Positions 1 to 11,655 are shown, numbered from the stretch's first letter. The stretch: 64,000 bases of DNA from Chloranthus sessilifolius (GCA_021018995.1 CM037588.1:141295725-141359724); one strand, 5' to 3'. Notes: generated from the letters alone by a model not told the origin. Numbers and translations are program-made.

Positions 1-92
1 GTCATGAAAGGTTGAGCATGGCATGAAATTTGATGTTCATCATCTTCATCACATATTTCTTTAAAAGAGGTAGGGATTTGCAAGGTTATCAG
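1..92. other. Left flank of the copia insertion; no gene seen
   Basis: Short unique-looking sequence outside the copia LTR. Its last five bases, ATCAG (88-92), resemble ATTAG just beyond the other copia LTR (24997-25001), so they are probably a target-site duplication with one mismatch. No coding potential was seen. Confidence 0.4.
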
Positions 93-361
93 TAAAGAGG
101 ATTCACACTACTAAGGTTTTGTATTTTGAACTCACACAATTCCTGTTCATGCTTTGTATATTTATACAACCCGAGAGGCCTAATTTTAGGCATTCAAAAA
201 TATGTAACTGAAAAGCAAATTTACAATCACAATTAATAGCAATATTTACAAAGATAAGAAATGGATCCTATAATCATGGGAGGCACAAAATCTGGTGATG
301 TTCATGGTAACAACTAGGCTTGAGTTGGCACTTGTCTGAAATCATTAGTTTCCTTGATACA
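93..361 (-). repeat. Copia 3' LTR
   Basis: This 269-bp stretch matches 24751-24996 closely, with about a dozen substitutions and one roughly 22-bp indel (TAACAACTAGGC... present only here). Read on the minus strand it starts TGTATCAAGG. It ends in CTCTTTA where a CA end would be expected. Confidence 0.88.
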
Positions 362-372
362 CCCCTGCAAGA
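362..372 (-). other. Copia polypurine tract
   Basis: Minus-strand CTTGCAGGGG sits directly before the LTR start TGTATC. This is the expected place of the plus-strand primer for the 3' LTR. Confidence 0.5.
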
Positions 373-409
373 ACAAGCTACCATAAGATAGGTCGATCTT
401 GTTTCGTGG

Positions 410-1780
410 CTAGTCTGTCCTTTGTCTTGAAAGTGGCTTGGTGAGTAAATCTGTGAGCTGGTCGTTAGTGTGAACATGCCGAACATTAAGAATTTTTTTC
501 TCAACCAAATCTTGCATAAAGTGAATGTCTACATGGATATGCTTCATCCTTGAATGCTGGACAGGATTAAAACTCAGTTGGATTGAGCCCAAATTATCAC
601 ACAAGAGTAAGGGTGGTTGTGATAATTTAAACTTTATTTCTTGAAATAGAGATAGTAGCCACATGGACTCTACTGCAGCCGTTGCTAAATCCATATATTC
701 AGCTTCAGTTGATGACCGTGCAATGGCATGTTGCTTTTTAGAGCTCCATGAAATGGGTGTGTGACCAGCGAAGAGGAGATAATCTGAAGTTGATCTTCTG
801 TCATCCAAACTACCAGCACAATCAGCATCCGAGAAGCATGTGAGTGTTGGGCTTGATGTTTTTCTGATATTCATGCCATGAAAAATGGTGTTCTTCAAGT
901 ATCGCAATAGTCTTTTAGTGGCTGTCTAGTGGATCTGTGTGGGGCGATGCATAAACTATGAGAGTTTATTCACGGTGAAGCTTATATCATGTCGAGTTAA
1001 GGACAAGTATTGCAATGCTCCAATCACTCTATGATATTCGGTTGAATTAATGGATGGCGAACCATCTGCCAGCTTTAGAGAAACCGATGTAGAGAGAGGA
1101 GTTGTGACATCCTTGGCTCCAGCCATACTTGTCTTAGCAAGTATATCTCGGATATACTTATGTTGAGTTAGAAACAAGTTGTCTTTGGTAAGAATTACCT
1201 CAACACTGAGGAAAAAATGTAAGGACCCCAAATCTTTGATGGAGAATTTTTGTCCAAGTTGATCAATAATGCTTGTAACAAATCTTCAATTGCTTCCAAT
1301 GAGAATCAAATCATCGACATAAACTAGGCAATAGGCAAGTATAGAACCATCATAAAACACAAATAGAGAAGAGTCGGATTTAGCATTGATGAAACCAAAT
1401 TCTAACAGTGCCTATTTGAGAGCAGAGTACTAAGCACGAGGTGATTGTTTTAGCCCATATATTGCCTTTGTAAGACAACAAACATGATCTGGTTTTTTTG
1501 GACTCCTAAAACCAGGTGGCTGCTTCATATACACCTTTTCTATGAGATGCCCATGAAGAAAGGCATTATTGATGTCTAATTGGTTTAGAGAACCTTGCAT
1601 AATAGCAAGGGTTAAGATAGTGCATATGGTGACCGGTTTGATGGCAGGATTGAATGTCTCTTTGTAATCTAGTCCTGGTCTCTGATTAAACCCTTTGGCC
1701 ACAAGTTCGGCCTTGAATCGATCAATAGATCCATTATCATGCCTCTTAATCCGAAACACCCACTTACAGCCAACAATATT
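410..1780 (-). pseudogene. Copia pol: C-terminal RT and RNase H (broken)
   Basis: Minus-strand remains of the copia polymerase. From high to low coordinate there is the RT front part (1430-1780) with GCKWVF, DINNAFLHG and the PPGF and YGLKQSPRA blocks typical of RVT_2. The catalytic YVDD is read from 1310-1321. Then comes a segment with YHRVIGALQYLSLTR (956-1231) and the RNase H domain (410-907) with DADCAG and the SSTEAEYM block. Frameshifts near 930 and 1240-1400 and missing residues split it into several frames. The upper end is cut at 1780 by the Tekay insertion, and the upstream part of RT continues at 16530. It would have copied the element RNA and degraded the hybrid strand. It cannot do so now. 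Confidence 0.92.
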
Positions 1781-2378
1781 TGTAACATCCCTGAATTTTG
1801 GGCGTTGAACAGTGTCCTCGGGATGCGTGCCCAACTGGTCATAGGTTTGACCAAGTGAAAGTCAATTTGATGACTGTGATTTCAACTTAGGTTGATGCTA
1901 TAAGTAAGTGTGTGTAGTTTAAAACTAAGTAAGAGATAGCATACACCTATCTTGGGTGTATATGCTTTACGCCAAGCAATAGAGAGAGTTAAGAGGGTTT
2001 AATAGCTTAAGAGGAGTTATTCTCTTTGTTTTGGTTGGTGAAGAGTTAAGAAGAGAGTGAGAGAGGGAGAATAGGAAGGAGTAAATGCTAAGGGGAGTTA
2101 ATGCAGTTTTCGAATTAATGATGGGCTCGAGCATTTAATGCCGGATTCGACGAGTTGGAACCCATTGGAGTCAAAGCTAGGAGCCCTAAGATTGAGCCAA
2201 ACCATTGTGTCAACCAAGGGTTGATTTGAGGTGAATTCTTGTTTGATTTGAATGAACATGTTGTTGTGCATTAAATTTTGGATTAAATGATGAATTAAAG
2301 AAGTGGGAAAGAAGGAAAATGGAAAGGAATGAGAGCTGGAAGAAATGCCCACAAAGGGCTTAAATTTTGACCAAATCA

Positions 2379-2690
2379 ATTGATCGATTTGGAAAATTGA
2401 TCAATCGATTTTGGCCCGGAAGTTAGCTGAGCAAAGAGGCCCGAAACCGATTGATCGATTTGAGAAATCGATCAATCAATTTTGAATTTCGATTAATCGA
2501 TGAAAAATTGATTAATCGTCTGAGCATTTCCAGTGACTGGAAAATGAAAACTTGGGAAAACTGATTGATCAATTTAAGAAATCGATCAATCAATTTTAGA
2601 ATTTTGATTAATCGGTTTGGGATCGATTAATCGATTTTGGGATTTCGATTGATCGATTTTGGAGATCGATCAATTGATTTAGACAGTTTC
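2379..2690 (+). repeat. GATC-word cluster in 5' LTR
   Basis: Many near-palindromic words of the type ATCGATCAATCGATTT and TTGATCGATTT occur here, usually in pairs a few bases apart. The cluster starts about 600 bp from the LTR start. The same kind of cluster occurs in the 3' LTR, the solo LTR, the internal region at 9429 and the chimeric element. Confidence 0.85.
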
Positions 2691-3639
2691 TGTTGGCCTT
2701 TGTTTTAGACTTTGAGGTTCAGAGATGGTCTTGTACCTTCTTTTATGCATCTTTCTTGATGCTTTGCTTGTGCTATGGTGTACCATAGGTGGTACGAGGG
2801 AAGAAAAGCATGAGGAACCGCATGGGGCCTTAATGCTTGGATATCCGAACACGTGAGGTAGGGAACACCTTGAACATTTAATTTAAGAGCAAGAACATGT
2901 ATGTAGTGATATAAAAATGAAATCATGCATCTAAAATATGAATCCTAAGTGTGTGTGTGCGTGTATGTGAACACAAAGTAAAATAAATAAGAATGACGTC
3001 CCCAGGGGATGTGAATATGATAAAAGCATCTGTGTGATGCATTGACTTGAACATCCCTGGGATGTATGTGATCATGTAAAGCGAAGAAAATAAGAATGAT
3101 AAGGCCTAATTTACTATATTTAGCACAATCACACGGTGAATAACTATATATAGTGCACTTGATATTTAAGGTTTGGAGAATACCCCACCGACGTGGCGGT
3201 ATACCCACGACTGATGCGGCAAGATATCTGTGATCGGTACGGCAGCTAATTGGTACACCAGTTGGATATTCCAGGGATGTAGGTGCTTATGTATGAGATA
3301 TAAACCCCGTCGCCTATGAGAATGGGACCTGGGTAGTATTAAAAGAGAATATAAAAATGTCTGATTAGACGACGATGGTGGGTATTCCATCGGACGCCCA
3401 ACACTATAGTAAGTCAGGAAATATTTAAGCTATGAATTAAGTCTTTAGGCAGAATCATTGTGGTTAGTGAACAAGTTGAGAACAAATGAAACATGTAAAG
3501 TAATAGTGACATCCAAATGCATCTTTTCAGTCATTTAAACTACTTTTTCAAGTAAACTTATTGATGCATCATGCTATTAATTATCATGGAATATATGTGA
3601 GAGTTTAATTTATATGTTCATTCAGTTCGTTTACCTATT

Positions 3640-3656
3640 GAGCTATGATGTAGCTC
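3640..3656 (+). other. Perfect stem-loop in LTR (GAGCTA/TAGCTC)
   Basis: GAGCTATGATGTAGCTC gives a 6-bp perfect stem with a 5-base loop. The identical 17-mer is at 22020-22036 in the chimeric element LTR. The 3' LTR copy here (16045-16061) has one change that breaks one pair. Confidence 0.6.
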
Positions 3657-3886
3657 ACCCTTTAGACTATATGTCGCAGGTCTCATACTTTCGGCTGCTA
3701 CTACTTCTGGAGACGTTGATCCAGGAGATTCAGATTACGTACCTAGGGAGGATCAGGAGCCCCCTCCTAAGGAATTCTTCTAGAGGACCCCTGCGTACTT
3801 TGATTCAGTTTTGTGAGAGTACTGTACGGCTTGGTATGTCAAGCCCTTTTTGAGTAAAAATGTAATTATATTGATATATTTTTGGC

Positions 3887-3925
3887 GAACCATTTGGGGT
3901 GACTTTATTTTATCACCGATGGTTC
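3887..3925 (+). other. Imperfect hairpin near LTR 3' end
   Basis: GAACCA pairs with TGGTTC, and inside it GGTGA pairs with TCACC. The same place in the solo LTR (14533-14572) has a different inner stem that still pairs. It may be an RNA structure near the transcript end; that role is inferred. Confidence 0.55.
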
Positions 3926-4123
3926 GGGCCGGTTCTTCTGTTCATGAAGTGGCATGGGATTAGAATAATATATCATTAATGCATGGGAGATCTTGTTCAA
4001 TTCATTTCTTATGCTTTATTGTGCTTAGTTATACCAATATTTCATGTAGGTTAATGGGACATGGCCTCGAGGGTCGTGCTGATGGCACTGGTTTTAGGGT
4101 GCCAAAATTTGTGCTGTCATAGT

Positions 4124-4136
4124 TGATATCAAAGTC
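4124..4136 (+). other. Primer-binding site (tRNA-iMet type, degenerate)
   Basis: TGATATCAAAGTC lies two bases after the LTR end. It matches 10 of 13 positions of the plant initiator-tRNA-Met primer site TGGTATCAGAGCC. Confidence 0.65.
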
Positions 4137-4224
4137 GCTTCTTTAAGAAATTCTGACAATTCTAATTTTTGTCAGAGGATAGGGACTTCTGCTAATGAAA
4201 CTTTGGTTTCACGTGCAGACTGTT

Positions 4225-5600
4225 ATGTCTTCTAGAGGAAGGAGAGGTCGACCCAGGGGTGGTCATAAGAGAAATTTGTATAGTAGAGATGACTTCATCT
4301 CGGCTACTAATAGAGTACCGATGGGAAGTAGAGCGGCTTCAGGAAGTAGTGGCCAAGAGAGCTAAGACTATGAAGAGAGCCGAGAAAGAGATCATCAGGA
4401 AAGAGATCAGAGGGAATAAGAAAGAGTAAGGGAAGGAATGAAGAGAGAGAAGAGCGTCAGCGGATGATGCATACCATGGAAATCATGGCGACAGCCATGG
4501 CTCAGCAAGCAGTGTCCCTGACAGCTCACAATGTCAGTGATCAGCAACAACCACCTACACCTCTAGCAGGTCTGACACAGCCAGTGTCCACTACATTTAC
4601 GGAGTTTAGGAGGATGCGTCCTCTTAACTTTTCAGGGCAAGCTGAGCCAATAGCTACTGAGAATTGGCTGAGTGAGATGGAGAAAGTGTTTAGTGTGCTC
4701 ACATGCATGAAAGATGAAAGTGTCCGTTGGGCAGCTTACATGCTTGATGGGGAGGCTAGGTCTTAGTGGAAGTCCGCTTCTAGGACTAGGGCTCAAGACA
4801 CCCCAGGATTGCCCTGGACATGGGAGGAATTTGTAGAAGAATTCAATAAGCAGTACTTCCCTGAAGTTGTAAGAAATCAGATGGAAGTAAAATTTTTATA
4901 GCTTGAGCAAGGGAGGATGACAGTTAGAGAGTACGAAGTTGAGTTGATGCGACTTGCTCGCTTTGCTCCTGAGCATGTAGTCACAGATCTGATAAAAGCA
5001 AAATGACTACAACGCGGCTTGAGGCCAGACATCAAGGGAAAGGTAACAGTATTTGAATTGAAGACTTATGGAGAGGTCATGAGCAAAGTCCTTTTAATTG
5101 AGGATAATGAAGATAGATATAGAAGAAGGGATCAACAAGGAAGAGGAAGAGTGGATCAAAGTAAGATTGGGGACTACGAGTCGGTGAACAAAAAGTTGAG
5201 GTTCGTAGCGCCTATTCAGAGGCAACCATTCCAACCAGGGTATGTGAGACTGGCGCAGTAAACGAACTACTAGAGATTTCTAATGCTTGTGTCGGGGAGG
5301 CCGATAAGATATGAGAGCCCTGCTACCATCACGGGAGCAGTAGTTACATAGGGTTCCTCACGAGCAGCGTCGACTACAGTGGAGACTTATGCCAAGTGTG
5401 GCAAGTCTCACAAAACGACATATTACAAGAAAGGCGCGCGAGGTTGCTATAAATGTGGAAAGATAGGCCACATCATCCGAGACTATCCAGAGATGGCTAA
5501 GGAGAGGATGGTTTCTGCTTTAATGCCACGACCTATATAATCAAGGAAGTCGGTCGTGCAAGGAAGAGCCTACGCAGTCACTGCCCAGGAAGCGCGGAAT
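4225..5600 (+). pseudogene. Tekay-like gag (capsid and zinc knuckle, broken)
   Basis: ATG at 4225 opens a basic start (MSSRGRRGRPRGG). Next is a capsid domain: 4600-4766 contains the FSGQAEP and WLSEMEKVF blocks, 4770-5000 continues with WEEFVEEFNKQYFP and MTVREYE, and 5019-5261 follows. At 5400-5490 there is a nucleocapsid unit with a degenerate CGKSH half and a CYKCGKIGH knuckle whose last Cys is now Tyr. Stops at 4766, 4900 and 5004 break the frame; each is one transition from the residue expected in the family (W, Q and R). Gag would form the cytoplasmic particle that packages the RNA. Confidence 0.88.
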
Positions 5601-5759
5601 GTACACGACATTATCCAAGGTGAGATTTCTTTTAAATAAAGAAATTCAATTCCTAAAATTTTAGATAGAGAAGGTGCATTCATTTAAAAAATAGTGTAGA
5701 CTAGTTCTTGTACTTAAATTTGATAAGTAAATATGCACTATATCTGTATGTACATATGT

Positions 5760-6130
5760 TATAGGTACATTACGAGTATATGGGATTGGATACTACGTAG
5801 CATGTGAAGCTAGGGTATTGATAGACCCAGGGTCTACCCATTCTTTTGTCACTCCGTGATTTACAAAGAAAATGAAGATTGTTCCGAAGACATTGGAATT
5901 TGTTCTATCAGTGTCTATTCCAATTGGAGAATTAATTTGTAAGTCAGTAGTAATGGGTATTCATGATGGAGACGTTTATCAACTGGCAGCACAATTAATA
6001 CTGTTAGACATGTAAGGATTTGACATGATCCTTGGCATGGACTGATTGTCACAACACTATGCGACGGTAGATTGTAAGAACAAGGTCATCATCTTCAAAC
6101 CTAACACAAGGAGATCGTTCTAATTTCGAG
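5760..6130 (+). pseudogene. Tekay-like aspartic protease (broken)
   Basis: The segment has LIDPGSTHSF (family form LIDSGATHSF), which carries the catalytic Asp with the usual Ser changed to Pro. Downstream is the ILGMD block followed by a stop where Trp is usual, then YATVDC. Stops fall at the positions after SFVTP, after LLDM and after ILGMD. The retropepsin would cut the gag-pol polyprotein. The Ser-to-Pro change and the stops make activity unlikely. Confidence 0.82.
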
Positions 6131-6147
6131 GAGAGAGATCGACGCAT

Positions 6148-7480
6148 ATGCCACTTATCTCTGCAGTCAGGGCCGAACGTTTGATCAGAAAGGAGTGCAG
6201 TGGTTACTTGGAATTCTTGAAGGAAGATAAGGAAGGAAAGAACATTGTCTCAGAGATACCAGTTGTGCGAGAATTTGAGGATGTGTTTCCTAAGGAATTA
6301 TCAGGATTACCTCCAGATAGAGAGGTGAAGTTCGCTATCGACTTAGCACCTAGAATGGAGCCTGTTTCTAAAGCACCATATAGGATGGCTCCTGTTGAGT
6401 TGAAAGAGTTGAAAGAGCAGTTACAAGAGCTCATGGACAAGGGGTTTGTAAGACCGAGTGTGTCTCTGTGGGGAGCACCGGTCTTGTTTATAAAGAAGAA
6501 GGATGGGTCAATTCAATTGTGCATTGACTATCGCCAGTTAAACAAACTGACCATCAAGAATAGATATCCATTGCCTAGAATTGATATTTTATTCAATCAG
6601 CTATAAGGAGCGAGGTATTTTTCCAAGATCGATCTGAGATCTGGATACCATCAGCTGAGGGTCAAGGCAGAGGACATTCAGAAGATAGCATTCAGGACAC
6701 GATACAGACACTACGAGTTCTTGGTGATGCCATTTGGGTTAATGAATGCACCGATGTCATTTATGGATTTGATGAATCGAGTGTTTAAACCATACCTAAA
6801 CTCCTGTGTCGTGGTATTCGTTGACGATATCCTGATATATTCCAAATCAAAGGAGGAGCATGAAGAACACTTGAGAGTTGCTCTACAAACCTTACGTGAA
6901 CACCAACTATACGTCAAGCTCAGTAAGTGCGAGTTTTGATTGGAAGAAGTTAGCTTTTTGGGACATGTTGTCTTAAAGGAGGGTATCACAGTAGATCCGG
7001 CTAAGATCGAAGCAATGGTAAATTGGGAACAACCAAAGACGGTAACAAACATTCGTATTTTCCTTGGTCTAGCTGGCTACTATCGACTTTTTGTAGAGAG
7101 ATTTTCTAAGATATCAAGGCCTCTTACGAGACTTACACGGAAGGACGCGGGCTTTGAGTAGAGTGAAACGTGTGAAAAGAGTTTTCAAGAACTCAAGAAG
7201 AGACTCACTTCAGCTCTAGTGTTAGCGATTCCTTCAGGCAGCGAAGGGTTCGCGATATACAGTGATGCTTCGCATAATGGTTTGGGCTGCGTGCTCAACC
7301 AACACAAGAAGGTGGATAGCTTACGGGTCAAGATAGCTGAAAGTGTATGAGAAGAACTACCCGACACATGACCTGAAACTAGCAACGATCATATTTGCAT
7401 TAAAGATATGGCGACATTATTTGTACGGGGAGACCTTTGAGATCTTCACCGACCACAAGAGCCTCAAATATCTATTTACA
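6148..7480 (+). pseudogene. Tekay-like reverse transcriptase and RNase H (broken)
   Basis: 6148-6606 holds the RT front end ([41 protein letters not shown]). 6607-6939 holds the palm, with [19 protein letters not shown] and the catalytic [10 protein letters not shown]. 6940-7161 holds the thumb ([15 protein letters not shown]). 7185-7480 holds RNase H, with IYSDAS carrying its first Asp, followed by a frameshift around 7340-7400. Stops at 6604, 6937 and 7159 replace residues that are Q, W and W in the family. It would have copied the element RNA to DNA in cytoplasmic particles. Confidence 0.92.
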
Positions 7481-7489
7481 TAGAAAGAG

Positions 7490-9166
7490 TTGAATATGAG
7501 ACAGTGCAGATGGATGGAGTTTCTCAAAGACTATGATTGCTCCATACAGTATCATCCAGGCAAGGGTAATGTGGTAGTCGATGCCTTGAGTCGGATGGGT
7601 TCAGCTCAGTTGGCAAATCTAATTTTGGGAATGCATAGATGGAAATTGTTTGAAGTTCTCTCACTGTATGATACAAATATCGAGGTACAAGCTACAGGAG
7701 CCTTCTTGGCTAACATATCAGTAAGACCTATGATCTTTGAGCACATTCACGAGCTACAGATGAAAGACCCGGAGTTCACCAAGATTTGCCAAGATGTGAT
7801 TGAAGGCATAAAACCAGAGTTCTCAGTAAAAGAAGATGGTTTCTTATTGTTCAAGGGTCGTCTCTGTATTCTAGTTGATGCCGATCTATGGCAAACTATA
7901 CTTGATGAAGGTCATAAGTCAAAGTATGCAATCCACCCTGGTAGCACTAAAATGTACCAAGACTTGAGGAAGAATTACTGGTAGAGAGGTTTGAAGCAAG
8001 ATGTGGCCAAGTACGTGTCACAGTGTTTAACATGTCAGCAGGTGAAGGTCGATCATAGACACCCTGCTGGATTATTACAGCCTTTACCCATACTAGAGTG
8101 GAAATGGGAGTCAATCTCTATGGATTTCATCTTTGGGCTACCGCGTACAGGTAAGAGATACAATGTCATTTGGGTAGTCGTAGACCGATTGACCAAGTCA
8201 GCACACTTCTTGCCTTACAACATGATGTACACTGTAGGATGACTCGTAGAGTTATATATGAAGGAGATAATGAGATTACATGGGATTCCAAGCAGCATTA
8301 TTTCTGATCGTGATCCGTTATACACTTCAGAATTTTGGAATAAGTTTTAAGAAGGCATGGGAACACGATTAGACTTCAGTTCAGTTTTCCATCCGTAAGC
8401 CGATGGGCAAACAGAGCGGGTGAATCAAGTCATAGAAGATATGCTCAGAGTGTTTATGCTTAAACTACAGGGATCATGGGATCAACATCTACCGTTGATC
8501 AAATTTGCATACAATAATAGCTATCAGATGAGCATTGGCATGGCACCGTATGAAGCTCTCTATGGACGGCGGTGAAGATCGCCTATCAATTGGGAAGAGA
8601 CAGGTGAAAAGTTTGTTTTGGGGCCAGAGTTACCTGAAGATAATGTCACATATGTTCGAATGATAAGAGTGAAACTCAAAGCAGCTCAGAGCAGACAGAA
8701 AAGCTATGCAGATATCAAGAGGACAAGCGTGGACTATGCTGTTGGTGAGCATGTGTTTTTGAAGGTATCGCCTATGAAGGGTGTTATGAGATTTGGAAAG
8801 AGAGGCAAGTTAAGTCCCCACTATCTTAGACCCTTTGAGGTTTTGGGTCGAGTTAGGGAGGTTGCCTATCGCGTTGGATTACCATCATTGTTTCATCGGG
8901 TACACAACGTCTTCCACGTATCTATGTTTAGAAAGTACATGAATGACCCTTCCCATATCTTGGGAGGTCAGCTATTGGAAATGCACGAAGATATGACCAT
9001 GATAGAGGAATCGGCTGAAATATTGGGCAGAAAGGAGCAAGTACTACGCACCAAAGTGATTCCTTTAGTACTTGTTCGATGAAAGAATCATCCAGCTGAA
9101 GAAGCAACATGAGAAAGAGAGAAGGATGTAAGAGAGCAGTATCCAGACTTGTTTGCAACGAGTTGA
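7490..9166 (+). pseudogene. Tekay-like integrase with chromodomain-like tail (broken)
   Basis: The frame starts in the RNase H/integrase linker (YHPGKGNVVVDALSR), then has the zinc-binding region (CLTCQQVK at about 8025). Of the catalytic triad, Asp is in SMDFIFGLP, Asp in [10 protein letters not shown] and Glu in GQTERVNQ. The GPY-type C-terminal part contains LSPHYLRPFEVLGRV and the FHVSMFRKY block. The tail ESAEILGRKEQVLRTKVIPL followed by NHPAEEAT and REKDVREQYPDLF fits the chromodomain region of Tekay/Del chromoviruses, which directs insertion to chromatin. Stops lie at about 7984, 8242, 8350, 8399, 8576, 9082 and 9112. Confidence 0.9.
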
Positions 9167-9428
9167 GAGTTTAATTGTATCATCGCAAGCATGTTTGAGG
9201 ATTTAAACTGACTATGTAGTCAAAAGTGGTGCGTTTATGCCAAAAAATTTATTTTTGCTTCTTTCAAGGAATGAATGGAACGAGTGTAAATTATAAATGT
9301 GTCATGTGATTCAAATGCATGACTTAATGGTAACCACGTCGTGAGATGGATGATCAATACATGCTCCACAAAGCCAAAGACAAAATGACCAAGAAATATC
9401 AAGGAAATGAAGGAAAATAAAGCACAAA
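9167..9428 (+). other. Spacer after pol
   Basis: This is untranslated sequence between the end of pol and the GATC-word cluster. No ORF or known motif was seen. It contains a TGAGATGGATGATC stretch without clear meaning. Confidence 0.4.
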
Positions 9429-9650
9429 TTTTTTTGGAAAAATCAGTTGAAACCGATTAATCAATCAATCGATTTTGGAAATTGATCAATCGATTTCGTT
9501 TGATTGAACGACTAGAACACGCCAGTGAGATGGAAAACTTGGGAAATCGATCAATCGATTTTTGAAGTCGATCAATCGATTTCTGCCGGCTGAGTTTAAG
9601 TTATGAAAATCAATCAATCGATTTTTAAAATCGACTAATCGATTTTTTCC
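9429..9650 (+). repeat. GATC-word cluster in the internal region
   Basis: Paired words such as ATCGATCAATCGATTTTT and TCGATCAATCGATTTC occur, together with the spacer CCAGTGAGATGGAAAACTTG. That spacer resembles CCAGTGACTGGAAAATGAAA in the LTR cluster (about 2530). The segment is therefore related to LTR positions 2380-2690 although it lies outside the LTR, directly upstream of the extra ORF. Confidence 0.75.
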
Positions 9651-9659
9651 TATATATGC
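9649..9659 (+). promoter_or_regulatory. Possible TATA box for the extra ORF
   Basis: CCTATATATGC lies about 220 bp before the ATG at 9878, at the end of the GATC-word cluster. The leader that follows contains AAGGTAAACCC, a possible 5' UTR splice donor. A separate promoter for the extra ORF is an inference. Confidence 0.25.
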
Positions 9660-9877
9660 CAGTTTTGGGATTTTTCTAGCCATTCGAATTTCAGTTTGTT
9701 TCTTTTCTTTTGAGCGCCATTTTTCCTCCCTCTTTTGCTACCAAAACCACTAGGGATTTAGACTTTTCGGATCAAGTTCGGATAGAACGCACAAGGTAAA
9801 CCCTAGATTTTGAATTTCTTTTCATTTTATATCATCACAACCCTAAATTTGTGGAATATTTTAGTGTAAAAACCAAA

Positions 9878-11314
9878 ATGCCACCTAGAACTCAATTGGC
9901 TACGAAGCAATCGACGTCCAAACTTTCGGTACGGCGCAAGAACGCCACGCCACCGCCACCTTCACCATCACCTCCATCATCGCCATCCTCTTCATCAGAT
10001 TCGACATCTGATTTGAAGGACGAGTCATCACGCGATTCGTCGCCACTACCCCAACCACGACCCGAAAACTTGCCCCAACCAAATGAATGGTGGGCGGCGA
10101 AGGAGTTTGAAAATGAATATATCATTGACGAGGCCCTATATACCGATTCTGATGTTGAGGGTGAAACCCAATGGGCCCGGCAATACCTTCTAAAGGCGGG
10201 TCTTGGTAACCTTTTAAAACCATTGCACGAGTATTTTTACCCCCGACTTGTGCGGCTTTTTTATCAAAACCTTAAGGCAGGTCGAGTGGACGATACCCTC
10301 ACTACTGAGATTGATGGTCAGCATTACCTTTTTACCCAACGTCACGTCCACGAGTCCTTGGAGTGCTACCTTGACTACGTACTCAAGACCACTCTTTTCC
10401 CACCCTTCCCACAGCTCATTGATTATGAGGAGATTCGAACGGAGCTCACAAGGGGGAACAAGGGTTCCAACAAATCTATAACGAGGGTAGACTTACCTCC
10501 TTACATGTGGATGATTGATTCGATAATCAAGTGTAATCTTTACCCTATGCGCCACGATACAGAGAGGGTATAGTTGGTCCAACAGGCCCCTTACGAGACA
10601 TATCGCGACCGTTGGTTCGACGCTACCAAGGTTGTTTTTGAGTGGATGATTTATATAAAAGGGAAGATGATGAAAGGTCCTTTGAGGCCTAAGGAGCGTA
10701 TGCCATACGCTCGTCTGATATCGAGTATGTTAGAATGCTACTCTGATGCCCTAGAGTATGCTATTTCATCTATCGAGCGTAAAGCTACCAACCACGTGAA
10801 GTATTACTCTATCGCTTCGTGGGGCTGTAGCTATCGGATGTTGATGAAAGCTTTACCAGTTAAGGGACCAGCACCTGCTCAGGCTAGCCCTTTGCCACCA
10901 CCACATCTGGATCCACCAGCAGGGGGGAGCCATCTGATATGTCAGCAGTTGAGGGGGAGCAATCGGCTCACCCTATACAGCCGAAGGGGCAGCCCATTGT
11001 GCCACCTACTGCTCCTACACGATCACCAGCTACTTCTACACCACCTCACCGTCGTCGTGTGACCTGCCCCACACCTACCATTGAGGATGTGTTGGCCAGG
11101 ATGGAGGCCAACAACCAACAGATGAACCGCTGTATCGATTTCCTCCTATACCACACTATGCGATACATCTACCCGGAGGACTACCAGCGATGCATTACGG
11201 AGGACCGGACTTAGACTCCTGACGCTCCTCCTGAGGGTGCAGCTGACGCGAGCGCATCTAGTTTGGGTCCACAGCAGCCAGACGTGGCAGATCAGCCAGG
11301 AGAGGGGACGGCAT
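9878..11314 (+). pseudogene. Extra ORF between chromodomain and 3' LTR (plant transposon-protein type)
   Basis: ATG at 9878 (MPPRTQLATKQS) opens a frame running to 11062 with a single stop (TAG at 10571). A shift at the G-run 10921-10926 moves the reading into the frame that ends at 11314 (PGEGTA, stop). Visible parts are a basic, Pro/Ser-rich head (residues about 1-70, then acidic) and a globular part with EYFYPRLVRLFYQNL, then TEIDGQHYLFTQRHVHESLE and PPYMWMIDSII. Next come a Pro-rich hinge and a C-terminal segment EDVLARMEANNQQMNRCIDF that could form a short coiled coil. The layout resembles the 'putative plant transposon protein' domain found as an additional ORF in some plant LTR elements. 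I assign it from memory of that family, not from a search. Its function is unknown. It lies in sense orientation and may have its own promoter. Confidence 0.62.
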
Positions 11315-11655
11315 GATCTTGAGCTAATGACATTCTTTTTGTTTTGTTGTCATTACTTTTTGAGAATTGGATCGTAATTACTTTTGAGAAATTATAATCA
11401 TTTTGGGAGTTGTAAGTATTTTGACATCTTATGTAAGAAACTAACTAGCATGAATGCCATTGTTTTGGAAATTTACTCGTTCAATCTTCTTATATATGAA
11501 ATCTCTCTTTATCTAGCATATGTACTGCCTATTCTTCAATGTATTTAGTTTTTCGCGGATGTGTGGTGTTTACTTTTGACTGTATCTACGTGTGTCTGTG
11601 TGTGTGGGTATTCCACATGGAAATCTTTGGGTCCATTTTCGAGGACAAAAATTCT
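11315..11655 (+). other. 3' untranslated part of the Tekay-like element
   Basis: This is T-rich sequence without an ORF of interest. It ends with the CATTTTCGAGGACAAAAATT block that precedes the polypurine tract in this class of elements. Confidence 0.5.

Larger units (their letters stand above)
1781..4121 (+). repeat. 5' LTR of the Tekay-like element
   Basis: This 2341-bp LTR aligns with 11663-16524 once the nested solo LTR is removed. The copies share the TCATAGGTTTGACC block, the GATC-word cluster, the block ending GGCGGTATACCCACGA and the 3' hairpins. It begins TGTAACATCC and ends GCTGTCATA, where the partner copy has GCTGTCACA, so the last CA has become TA here. Confidence 0.92.
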
